The notes under the pieces: generated by a model
Told to the model about the DNA's origin: nothing
Seen by the model: the letters and a program-made list of their open reading frames with translations, nothing else
Databases searched by the model: none
Part shown: in pieces, positions 1-5,507 of the stretch
Numbering within the stretch: position 1 is the stretch's first letter
Layout: every line of letters starts with the position of its first letter
Program-made: the position numbers and the translations under genes
Assembly: GCA_039927975.1 (NCBI GenBank)
Contig: JBDSTZ010000357.1
Location: 1-9,061, forward strand
Direction of reading: 5' to 3'
DNA length: 9,061 bases
From: JBDSTZ01 sp039927975
GTDB taxonomy: Bacteria; Pseudomonadota; Gammaproteobacteria; Burkholderiales; Burkholderiaceae_D

Positions 1-518
1 TGGGCGCTGGCCTTGGCGATTTGCGCTTCCACCACTTGCACAGCCTGGCGCGTGGCCTGGGTCACCTGCTCATAGCCCTGGAAGGCATTGTCGATCGCGG
101 CCTTGATGATTTCAACCGCGTTTTCCGAGCCCGGCTTGACGTTCTGGGTGACGTCGTAAATGAGCGCCGTCAGCGCGCTCTTGGCTTCGGCCACGTGGGC
201 GTCGGCCGCCTGGGTGAATTCCTTGTGGATGTCTTCGATGATGACCTTGAGCTGCTCGCCGTAGGCCACCGCGCCGGCCATGCCCGGCTGGGCGTGGGCC
301 TTGACCGTTTCGACCGCAGCCTTCGGATCCTTCGCCTGGCTCAATTCCTTGCCGGCGGCCAGCGAACCTTCGAACGCATCCTTGGCGGTCGACATGTTCA
401 GTGAAACAACTTGCTCGACGCCTTGCACCGCCTTGCTGGTGAGGGCGTTGAAGGTCATCATCTGGAGTTCAAAAAGAGTCTTGGTGGCGGATGCAAATTG
501 TTCGGGATTGGTAAACAT
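1..518 (-). CDS. Phasin family protein, C-terminus cut by window edge
   Basis: This gene reads from ATG at 518 toward base 1 with no stop, giving 172 codons; phasins are usually about 180-200 residues, so only the extreme C-terminus should be missing. The start is supported by an AGGAG Shine-Dalgarno about 6 bases upstream. The protein begins MFTNPEQFASATKTLFELQ, followed by a long Ala/Gln/Val-rich amphipathic helical stretch without signal peptide, membrane segments or internal cysteines, which is the phasin pattern. Known role of the family: coating polyhydroxyalkanoate granules in the cytoplasm and limiting their size. It lies 81 bases downstream of the small exported-protein gene on the same strand but has its own RBS and probably its own promoter. 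Which phasin paralogue this is cannot be told from the sequence, so no symbol is given. Confidence 0.88.
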   Translation of the reverse strand, partial: MFTNPEQFASATKTLFELQMMTFNALTSKAVQGVEQVVSLNMSTAKDAFEGSLAAGKELSQAKDPKAAVETVKAHAQPGMAGAVAYGEQLKVIIEDIHKEFTQAADAHVAEAKSALTALIYDVTQNVKPGSENAVEIIKAAIDNAFQGYEQVTQATRQAVQVVEAQIAKASA

Positions 519-599
519 GAACTTCTCCTCAGTTTGAATGAATGCAACGGTCGGGCTTCTTGCAAATCTCCTCTTTTGGTCGGCATGGTCTGCGACCTA

Positions 600-809
600 T
601 TATTTACCAACGATTAACTTCTCGCAATGGCTATCTCGATAGGGACCGCTGGCTTTTTCCCAGCCATTGCCGAGCGGGGTCTGCGCGCACACCTGCTGAC
701 CATCGACTTTGCTGCGCCATTTGAACCATGGCGCGGGAGCGGCCGCGAGCATCGCGCAACTGCCGAAAAGCAGGGCGGCCAGGCCGATGCGGGGGAGAAG
801 TGTCTTCAT
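600..809 (-). CDS. Small exported hypothetical protein (69 aa)
   Basis: The frame stays open upstream, but the ATG at 809 is chosen because it yields a clear signal peptide: MKTLLPRIG, then a hydrophobic stretch to about residue 24 ending in AAA/APA. The mature part is only about 43 residues, with a tryptophan-rich WFKWRSK segment, Cys41 and Cys62 (a possible disulfide) and the ending CEKLIVGK. Cys18 lies in the hydrophobic part (FGSC) but is a poor lipobox. No function is recognised; it resembles small conserved periplasmic hypotheticals of Oxalobacteraceae, which is recollection and not a search result. There is no Shine-Dalgarno before the ATG, and a good sigma70-type promoter ends only a few bases upstream, so the mRNA may be leaderless. 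It lies between the copper chaperone and the phasin, all on the minus strand, with no evident functional link to either. Confidence 0.7.
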   Translation of the reverse strand: MKTLLPRIGLAALLFGSCAMLAAAPAPWFKWRSKVDGQQVCAQTPLGNGWEKASGPYRDSHCEKLIVGK

Positions 810-817
810 TATGGCTG

Positions 818-845
818 AGCATAACGGGTTGGCGCGCCAAGTCAA
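818..845 (-). promoter_or_regulatory. Sigma70-like promoter of the 69-aa exported protein
   Basis: On the minus strand, TTGACT (840-845) and TATGCT (818-823) are separated by 16 bases. The expected transcription start is near 811-812, only 2-3 bases before the ATG at 809. A perfect 12-base palindrome, TTGGCGCGCCAA (829-840), fills most of the spacer and touches the -35 hexamer, and could be an operator. Confidence 0.5.
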
Positions 846-883
846 GCGTGCGCGCCTTTCGGCCCGCCACGGCCTGTTTCGGC

Positions 884-1081
884 TCAAGGCGGGGTCGACG
901 GATACCCTTCGGCGGCCAGTTTGTCGCGCAGCGCCTGGAGGTCGGCGGCGCTGTCGATGCTCGCCGTGCGCGCCGTGATGTCGACTTGGACCGTGGCCGC
1001 CGGATCGAGTTCCTTGACGGCGCTGGTGATGCTGCGCGCGCAATGGCCGCAGCTGATAGCGGGAATGCTCAGGGTGATCAT
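884..1081 (-). CDS. Heavy-metal-associated domain protein, CopZ-like copper chaperone
   Basis: This 65-residue protein is a single HMA (ferredoxin-fold) domain of normal length. Its metal site is ISCGHC (Cys11 and Cys14), a CxxC in the first loop followed by the expected helix; it ends with the conserved GYP and a short tail. CopZ/Atx1-type proteins carry Cu(I) in the cytoplasm and hand it to P1B ATPases or to regulators. The ATG at 1081 has a strong AAGGAG site 6 bases upstream. The gene diverges from copA and has its own CueR-type operator, which supports a copper role over mercury or another metal. The residue between the cysteines (GH, where many copper chaperones have xA or xS) might tune metal affinity. 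The domain call is firm; copper specificity is inferred from context. Confidence 0.9.
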   Translation of the reverse strand: MITLSIPAISCGHCARSITSAVKELDPAATVQVDITARTASIDSAADLQALRDKLAAEGYPSTPP

Positions 1082-1111
1082 GGTGTGCTCCTTGTGATTG
1101 CTGAAAAGGTC

Positions 1112-1142
1112 ATGATGTACCTTGCCATGGTAGGAAGGTCAA
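1112..1142 (-). promoter_or_regulatory. CueR-type operator/promoter of the copper chaperone gene
   Basis: Read on the minus strand, TTGACC (1137-1142) is followed by a 19-base spacer and CATCAT (1112-1117). The dyad ACCTTCC-N7-GCAAGGT spans 1119-1139 and departs from perfect symmetry at one position. The overlong 19-base spacer with the dyad inside it is the signature of promoters activated by MerR-family regulators, and the half-site sequence matches known CueR boxes. The likely regulator is the cueR gene at 3410-3811. Confidence 0.85.
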
Positions 1143-1165
1143 GCGAAATTCCGGCATAATCGGGC

Positions 1166-1196
1166 TTGACCTTCCAATGATGGGAAGGTGCATGCT
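1166..1196 (+). promoter_or_regulatory. CueR-type operator/promoter of copA-cueR
   Basis: The -35 element TTGACC (1166-1171) and a weak -10 CATGCT (1191-1196) are 19 bases apart. Between them lies a perfect 21-base dyad, ACCTTCC-N7-GGAAGGT (1169-1189). This matches the architecture of the E. coli copA promoter controlled by CueR. The -35 boxes of this promoter and of the divergent chaperone promoter face each other across about 23 bases. Confidence 0.9.
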
Positions 1197-1213
1197 GTCA
1201 GCATGTCTGAAGC

Positions 1214-1220
1214 AAGGAGG
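1214..1220 (+). promoter_or_regulatory. Ribosome binding site fixing the copA start
   Basis: AAGGAGG lies 6 bases before the ATG at 1227. Upstream in-frame starts (GTG at 1188, ATG at 1203) would put the start inside the CueR operator or ahead of this site, so 1227 is the best start. Confidence 0.8.
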
Positions 1221-1226
1221 TCTGAA

Positions 1227-3413
1227 ATGGATACTGCAAGCAATAAGGAGTTCGCGCTGGAGATCGGCGGTATGAGCTGCGCCGCCTGCGCCGGGCGGGT
1301 CGAGCGTGCGCTGCTGGCCGTACCGGGCGTCGAACGCGCGGCCGTCAATCTGGCGACCGAGCAGGCGAGGGTGGCGGCGCAAGGCGCCGCACCCAGCCTG
1401 GACGCGCTGATTGCGGCCGTCAAGAAGGCTGGTTACGAGGCCGCTCCGGTCGAGGCGGCAAAGGCCGAGCCGGCAGCGCGCACCAACGTGGAGGTGTGGC
1501 TGCTGGCGATCGCCGCGCTGCTCACCGTACCCTTGCTGGCGCCGATGCTGGCGGCGGCAGCGGGTATTGCGCTGAACCTGCCGGCCTGGCTGCAACTCGC
1601 GCTGGCGACCCCGGTCCAGTTCTGGATCGGCGCCCGGTTTTATCGCGGCGCCTGGAGCGCGCTGCGCGCCGGCAGCGGCAATATGGATCTGCTGGTCGCA
1701 TTGGGCACCTCGGCCGCGTATGGCCTGAGCGTGTTCCAAATGCTGCGCGGGGCCGGACATCACGAGGCAATGCCGCACCTGTATTTCGAGGCGGCGGCGG
1801 TGGTGATCGTGCTGGTCCGGCTGGGCAAGTGGCTCGAAGCGCGCGCCAAGCATCACACCACCGAGGCGATTCGCGCGCTGCAGGCGCTGCGTCCGGCCCG
1901 CGCGCGCATCCGTGTCGGCGGCGTCGAACAGGAGATCGGCATCGACTTGCTTAAAGTGGGCGACGAACTGATGGTGCGGCCCGGCGAGCGCATCGCGATG
2001 GACGCCGAGATCGTCGAAGGCCACACGCACGTGGACGAGTCGATGCTGACCGGCGAGAGCCTGCCGGTCACCAAGGCGCCCGGCGCGCGCCTGATCGGCG
2101 GCTCGGTCAACGGCGAGGGCGTGGTGGCCGCGCGCGTCACGGCGGTCGGCACTGAAACGACACTCGCGCGCATCATTCGCGCGGTGCAGGACGCGCAGGC
2201 CGGCAAGGCGCCAGTGCAGCGCCTTGCCGACAAGGTGACGGCGGTGTTCGTGCCGGTGATTGTCGCGATCGCCGCGCTCACTTTCGGGCTGTGGTGGCTG
2301 CTCGGCGGCAGTTGGGAGGCAGGCCTCATCAACGCCGTGTCGGTGCTGGTGATCGCCTGTCCCTGCGCGCTCGGCCTGGCCACACCGACGGCGATCATGG
2401 CCGGTACCGGAGTCGCCGCCACCCAGGGCATCCTGATTAAGGACGCCGAGGCGCTTGAACTGATGCACGGAATCGAGGTCGTTTGCCTCGACAAGACCGG
2501 CACGCTGACGGAAGGGCGCCCGCGCCTGGTGGCGATGCGCGCCAATGGCATCGCCGATGCCGAGCTGCTGCGCCTGGCCGTCGCAGTCCAGCAGGGCAGC
2601 GAGCATCCGCTGGCGCAGGCGCTGCGCGCGCAGGGCGCCGGCATACCGCCAACGCAGGCAAGCAATGCGCGCGCGGTGCCCGGCTACGGCATCGTCGCGC
2701 AGGTCGGCGAGCAGCAGCTTGCGATGGGCAACGCCGGCCTGCTGCGCCAGCACGGGCTCGAACCGACCGAGGGGGCCGATCTCGAAGCGGCCGGGCACAC
2801 GGTGTCGTGGCTGGCACGCATCGCGCCGGAACCGGCGGTGCTTGGGCTGTTCGCGTTCGGCGACAGCATCAAGCCGCACAGCGCGGCCGCTGTCGCGCAG
2901 CTGCACCGGCTGGGCATCGCCACGGTGCTGATCACGGGCGACAATCCGGGCAGCGCCAGAGGCGTCGCCGGCCAGCTCGGGATCGACACCGTGCACGCGG
3001 GTGTGGCGCCGGAAGGCAAGGCGGCGGTGGTGGCGGCGCTGCGCGGGCAGGGCAAGCGGGTGGCGATGGTCGGCGACGGCATTAACGACGCGCCGGCGCT
3101 GGCGGCGGCCGATGTCGGCATCGCGATGGGCGGCGGCACCGATGTGGCCATGCACACGGCCGGCGTGACGCTGATGCGCGGCGACCCGCGTCTGCTGCCG
3201 GACGCGATCGACATCTCGCGGCGCACCTACAACAAGATCCGCCAGAATCTGTTCTGGGCGTTCATCTTCAACCTGGCGGGCGTGCCGCTGGCGGCGTTCG
3301 GCATGCTCAACCCGATGCTGGCCGGCGCGATGATGGCGTTTTCCAGTGTGAGCGTGGTGAGCAACGCGCTGCTGCTCAAGCGCTGGCGGCCGGCTTCGGG
3401 AGAATCGACATGA
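1227..3413 (+). CDS. copA: Copper-exporting P1B-type ATPase CopA
   Basis: This 728-residue inner-membrane pump uses ATP to move Cu(I) from the cytoplasm to the periplasm. In order: one N-terminal HMA domain with GMSCAAC at 15-21 (many homologues have two); a run of hydrophobic segments from about 90 to 220; the actuator loop TGES at 275-278; the transmembrane metal site CPC at 378-380; the phosphorylation motif DKTGT with Asp422; the P1B nucleotide-binding motif SEHP at 458-461; the hinge GDGIND at 616-621; YN at 668-669 and MxxSS at 703-707 in the last helices. CPC with YN and MxxSS is the P1B-1 (Cu(I)) combination. Start and promoter are set by the RBS at 1214-1220 and the CueR box. Its TGA overlaps the cueR ATG by 4 bases, implying coupled translation. 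All catalytic residues are present. Confidence 0.97.
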   Translation: MDTASNKEFALEIGGMSCAACAGRVERALLAVPGVERAAVNLATEQARVAAQGAAPSLDALIAAVKKAGYEAAPVEAAKAEPAARTNVEVWLLAIAALLTVPLLAPMLAAAAGIALNLPAWLQLALATPVQFWIGARFYRGAWSALRAGSGNMDLLVALGTSAAYGLSVFQMLRGAGHHEAMPHLYFEAAAVVIVLVRLGKWLEARAKHHTTEAIRALQALRPARARIRVGGVEQEIGIDLLKVGDELMVRPGERIAMDAEIVEGHTHVDESMLTGESLPVTKAPGARLIGGSVNGEGVVAARVTAVGTETTLARIIRAVQDAQAGKAPVQRLADKVTAVFVPVIVAIAALTFGLWWLLGGSWEAGLINAVSVLVIACPCALGLATPTAIMAGTGVAATQGILIKDAEALELMHGIEVVCLDKTGTLTEGRPRLVAMRANGIADAELLRLAVAVQQGSEHPLAQALRAQGAGIPPTQASNARAVPGYGIVAQVGEQQLAMGNAGLLRQHGLEPTEGADLEAAGHTVSWLARIAPEPAVLGLFAFGDSIKPHSAAAVAQLHRLGIATVLITGDNPGSARGVAGQLGIDTVHAGVAPEGKAAVVAALRGQGKRVAMVGDGINDAPALAAADVGIAMGGGTDVAMHTAGVTLMRGDPRLLPDAIDISRRTYNKIRQNLFWAFIFNLAGVPLAAFGMLNPMLAGAMMAFSSVSVVSNALLLKRWRPASGEST

Positions 3414-3811
3414 GCCGCAGTTTCAACATCGGTGACGCGGCGAAGGCGTCGGGCGTCTCGGCGAAAATGATCCGACATTACGAGTCGATCGGCTTGACGC
3501 AGGCAGCGCGGCGCAGCGAATCGGGCTACCGCGAATATTCGGAGCGCGACGTGCAGGAGCTGCAGTTCATTCATCGCGGCCGTGCGCTCGGATTTTCACT
3601 TGAGCAGGTCGGCGAATTGCTGGCATTATGGCGCGACAAGGGGCGTGCCAGCGCTGACGTCCGGGCACTGGCGCAGCGGCATATCGACGAACTCGATCGC
3701 AAGATCGGGGAACTTGCAGCGATGCGCAGAACGCTGGAGCGCCTGGCGGCTTCGTGCCATGGCGATGAGCGCTCCGATTGTCCGATTCTCGATGATCTGG
3801 CGGCGCACTAG
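3410..3811 (+). CDS. cueR: Cu(I)-responsive MerR-family regulator CueR
   Basis: This 133-residue regulator has an N-terminal winged helix-turn-helix (FNIGDAAKASGVSAKMIRHY, residues 5-24, then the wing SGYREY at 38-43), a long dimerisation helix and a C-terminal metal loop. The loop is CHGDERSDC (Cys116 and Cys124, eight residues apart), the spacing of the Cu(I)-binding cysteines of E. coli CueR. Ser81 in RASADV matches the serine (Ser77 in E. coli) that marks monovalent-metal sensors where MerR itself has cysteine. The Cys/His-rich tail after this loop in E. coli CueR is absent; the protein ends DDLAAH. The ATG sits in the overlapping ATGA with copA, after GGGAGA at 3398-3403. It should repress without copper and activate with Cu(I) both operators at 1112-1196, making an autoregulated circuit because cueR is co-transcribed with copA. 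Confidence 0.95.
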   Translation: MSRSFNIGDAAKASGVSAKMIRHYESIGLTQAARRSESGYREYSERDVQELQFIHRGRALGFSLEQVGELLALWRDKGRASADVRALAQRHIDELDRKIGELAAMRRTLERLAASCHGDERSDCPILDDLAAH

Positions 3812-3822
3812 CTATGGTGCGC
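3803..3822. terminator. Weak hairpin at the convergent cueR / STY0301-like ends
   Basis: GCGCAC (3803-3808) and GTGCGC (3817-3822) form a 6-base-pair stem with an 8-base loop holding both stop codons. Neither strand has a T-run after it, so terminator function is uncertain. Confidence 0.3.
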
Positions 3823-4267
3823 AGCTAAGGGAGATCACGGGGCGGCCTTGCGGATCTTTCCCATCGCTCGACTTGCACACCGCGTATTTGTTTTCGAGCT
3901 TTTTTCCCAGTACCACGTTATCGGAACGCCCGTAACTGCACGCCAACCACAAATCTCCCACCTTGCCGCCTGCTGCTAACTCGCGCCATTCGTAGTGAGT
4001 AGTGTGACCTCGTGACGGGACAATTTGCGGTTTGAGAAACGCCATTTCGGCAGGCGGACCGTAGGAAAGGTCGATTGCGTGCAGGATCAGCGCACCGCGA
4101 TTGGAGGCGGTCCAATTCGCCGGCGCCTTTGCCAGCGGCAGCGACTCTTGGGCGATTTCGGCAGGACAGGTCGCCAAAGGGGCGAAGTGGACGGCATCGG
4201 CCGCGCTGAGGGCGGCCGAAACGGCGAAAGCCGGGAACAAGCACAAGGTTTTTAATATGTTAGTCAT
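3812..4267 (-). CDS. STY0301-like secreted protein, possible immunity protein
   Basis: This 151-residue protein is read from ATG at 4267, preceded by a G-rich GAGGGGGG stretch; the frame extends to a TTG at 4282 but the ATG gives the cleaner signal peptide. Residues 1-25 are a signal peptide (MTNILK, a hydrophobic core, cleavage likely near the SAADA region). The mature part has four cysteines (34, 110, 131, 149), suggesting two periplasmic disulfides, and segments such as SYGPPAEMAFLKP and DLWLACSYG that resemble the STY0301 family, a family of unassigned function named after a Salmonella Typhi gene; that assignment is from memory. It starts 11 bases after the stop of the putative amidase gene, so the two are surely one transcript. 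An exported protein directly behind a leaderless peptidoglycan hydrolase is the usual layout of a periplasmic immunity protein; this role is inferred. An independent small secreted protein is the alternative. Confidence 0.75.
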   Translation of the reverse strand: MTNILKTLCLFPAFAVSAALSAADAVHFAPLATCPAEIAQESLPLAKAPANWTASNRGALILHAIDLSYGPPAEMAFLKPQIVPSRGHTTHYEWRELAAGGKVGDLWLACSYGRSDNVVLGKKLENKYAVCKSSDGKDPQGRPVISLSCAP

Positions 4268-4278
4268 GATCACCCCCC

Positions 4279-4683
4279 TCAAGTTTCAATGACCGAGTAA
4301 GCATCGGCGTTGTCGCTTGCTGCCGGCCAGGAACCGTTTTTTTTCTGTTTGCGATGTAGACACTTGATCAGCCGTTCCGAGATCGGGCGGACTTCGCCAC
4401 CTGGTTTATCTTTCCATTGGTCAATTACCCAAAATCCATCCGGTGCGTGACGCAGGAAGAAGGCGGCATGATTGCCATGTGGATTACTTGGATAGCGTCC
4501 GTTGATAAACGTGGCGATTGCGGTGCCAAGGACGAGGGTATGATTCCCCAAAACATCTTCACCTTGCTTCCATCGACTAGTGTGCGGAAGGTTTGCATAG
4601 TACTGGACAAGGGCGACGCAATGATGGCTGCCGACCTTGTCCATATCTTTCAGAGCATTTGCGTTCGCGTAGATGAAGGTCAT
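4279..4683 (-). CDS. BPSL0067-like putative cysteine amidase, candidate T6SS effector
   Basis: This 134-residue protein has no signal peptide. It carries a Cys-His-Asp arrangement like small NlpC/P60 or CHAP peptidoglycan amidases: HHCVALVQYY with Cys22, GNHAAFFL with His72, and VIDQW with Asp89. The segments GNHTLVLGTAIATFINGRYP and DQWKDKP match my memory of the BPSL0067 family, about 130 residues long. Active-site roles are inferred by motif position. The ATG at 4689 is in frame but directly abuts the AGGAG; ATG 4683 has the proper 6-base spacing and is preferred. Base composition is clearly lower in GC than copA: 4321-4380 and 4501-4560 are each 50% G+C against 77% for 2041-2100, hinting at horizontal transfer. 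A cytoplasmic hydrolase followed by an exported partner fits a type VI secretion effector with its immunity protein, though no T6SS structural genes are in view. A phage or unrelated hydrolase is possible. Confidence 0.78.
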   Translation of the reverse strand: MTFIYANANALKDMDKVGSHHCVALVQYYANLPHTSRWKQGEDVLGNHTLVLGTAIATFINGRYPSNPHGNHAAFFLRHAPDGFWVIDQWKDKPGGEVRPISERLIKCLHRKQKKNGSWPAASDNADAYSVIET

Positions 4684-4689
4684 CAACAT

Positions 4690-4694
4690 CTCCT
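4690..4694 (-). promoter_or_regulatory. Ribosome binding site deciding the amidase start
   Basis: On the minus strand the order is AGGAG, ATG, TTG, ATG. The first ATG (4689) touches the AGGAG and is too close for initiation; the second (4683) is 6 bases away, so it is taken as the start. Confidence 0.6.
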
Positions 4695-4811
4695 GTCTGC
4701 GGGTGAGCGAGTAGTGAATTATTTCCTGCCGGCAGTATTTGAGTGTTGCACTTGATCAAGCTGGTGAAAAAAGCCTTCAACCGGCCAAAAAAATTTGACC
4801 GGGTCCCACAA

Positions 4812-4855
4812 CGCAAAACGCCGCGATCCTCAAACAAGGATCGCGGCGTTTTGCG
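4812..4855 (-). terminator. Terminator of the downstream tRNA-Leu gene
   Basis: A perfect inverted repeat has 19-base arms (4812-4830 and 4837-4855) around a 6-base loop. Read on the minus strand the right half ends GGCGTTTTGCG, so the T-run is partly inside the stem. The arms are symmetrical, so it may also stop transcription arriving from the other side. Confidence 0.8.
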
Positions 4856-4907
4856 GCTGGCATTGCTTCACCAACTCTTCAAACTTCGCGGATAACTATC
4901 CGGTAGA

Positions 4908-4992
4908 TGGTGCCCACGGAGGGACTCGAACCCCCACACCTTGCGGCACATGGACCTGAACCATGCGCGTCTACCAATTCCGCCACGTGGGC
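4908..4992 (-). tRNA. tRNA-Leu (CAG), copy 2 in transcription order
   Basis: The 85-base gene includes an encoded CCA (4908-4910). The acceptor stem GCCCACG pairs with CGTGGGC, the D-arm is GGCGGAATTGGTAGACGC, the anticodon loop TTCAGGT gives CAG, there is a long variable arm typical of class II leucine tRNAs, and the T-arm contains GGTTCGAGTCC. It is identical in sequence to the copy at 5094-5178 and is followed by a strong hairpin terminator. Confidence 0.97.
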
Positions 4993-5016
4993 ACTGGTAC
5001 TGCTTCACACCACATT

Positions 5017-5045
5017 AAAACGCCGCAATCGAAGAGATTACGGCG
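5017..5045 (-). terminator. Terminator between the two tRNA-Leu genes
   Basis: On the minus strand CGCCGTAATC and GATTGCGGCG form a 10-base-pair stem (one T-G wobble) with loop TCTTC, followed at once by TTTT (5017-5020). This is a standard intrinsic terminator, so the first tRNA-Leu gene can end here and read-through would be needed to make the second from the same promoter. Confidence 0.7.
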
Positions 5046-5093
5046 CAATAAGGAACTGCTCGTAAGATACTGCTCGGAAAACAACCCGGTAGA

Positions 5094-5178
5094 TGGTGCC
5101 CACGGAGGGACTCGAACCCCCACACCTTGCGGCACATGGACCTGAACCATGCGCGTCTACCAATTCCGCCACGTGGGC
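5094..5178 (-). tRNA. tRNA-Leu (CAG), copy 1 in transcription order
   Basis: This 85-base class II leucine tRNA has the same features as its twin: anticodon CAG in loop TTCAGGT, acceptor stem GCCCACG/CGTGGGC, encoded CCA at 5094-5096. It decodes CUG, the commonest leucine codon in GC-rich genomes, which explains keeping two copies. A consensus promoter lies about 175 bases upstream, and a separate -10-like TATGAT lies at 5241-5246. Confidence 0.97.
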
Positions 5179-5360
5179 ACTGATGCTACAACAACCGACT
5201 TCTTTTGCGCTGCAAGCTGGCGTTGCCGCCGACTTCTGCTATCATACTAGCCTTTGGATTTTTGCGCCAGACTAACTTTCGTTTCCCTGGTATCCAATCC
5301 ACTGCCGATGACACGCTGTGTTTCCCTCGTGTTGGCTTGCCGCCGCCGCGAGAGACCAAA
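5179..5360 (-). other. Leader region between the consensus promoter and tRNA-Leu
   Basis: About 175 bases separate the predicted start site from the tRNA 5' end, long for a tRNA precursor leader. No further tRNA or convincing gene is seen. A second -10-like element, TATGAT (5241-5246), has only a poor -35 before it. A minus-strand frame across this stretch (ending at 5186) has no good RBS and is probably chance. The stretch 5389-5507 before rnr holds no clear promoter; TACACT at 5473-5478 is a weak -10 candidate. Confidence 0.4.
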
Positions 5361-5388
5361 ATTATAGCGGAACAATTTGAAATGTCAA
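5361..5388 (-). promoter_or_regulatory. Full-consensus sigma70 promoter upstream of tRNA-Leu
   Basis: On the minus strand TTGACA (5383-5388) and TATAAT (5361-5366) are 16 bases apart; both hexamers match the consensus perfectly. Transcription would start near 5353-5354 and run toward the tRNA-Leu genes. No other minus-strand gene lies before them. Confidence 0.75.
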
Positions 5389-5507
5389 AGCGCTGACCCA
5401 AGTATTTGCCGCCGGCCTTCGCAGGCCCGTTCCGGCGCGTACGGCATGTTAGGCGAATCGACGCTCCTCCGTTACACTACGGGTATCGACGTGTCAATCT
5501 CACCACT

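Larger units (their letters stand above)
4900..5182. repeat. Tandem direct repeat carrying the tRNA-Leu genes
   Basis: Bases 4900-4996 and 5086-5182 are identical over 97 positions at an offset of 186. The identity covers each tRNA plus 8 bases beyond its CCA and 4 before its 5' end. Outside it the sequences are still recognisably related downstream of the CCA, then diverge. Confidence 0.9.

Noticed and set aside
21..404. 127-codon plus-strand frame opposite the phasin
   Set aside because: Shadow of the phasin coding strand, with no RBS and no family resemblance.
1110..3155. 681-codon open frame on the minus strand opposite copA
   Set aside because: Arg/His/Ala-rich composition, no recognisable domain, fully antisense to a textbook CopA; an artefact of high-GC codon usage.
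4577..4837. Minus-strand 86-codon frame upstream of and overlapping the amidase gene
   Set aside because: Different frame from the amidase, runs through its start region and into the terminator hairpin, with no RBS or recognisable domain.
5093..5275. Plus-strand frame across tRNA-Leu reading EGLEPPHL
   Set aside because: This is the well-known spurious protein obtained by translating the antisense of a tRNA-Leu gene. The frame at 4963-5145 (GTRTPTPCGT) is likewise tRNA antisense.
5186..5401. Minus-strand frame across the tRNA leader as a possible leader peptide or small gene
   Set aside because: Starts upstream of the promoter -35 box; internal GTG/ATG starts lack a convincing RBS, and composition is not gene-like.
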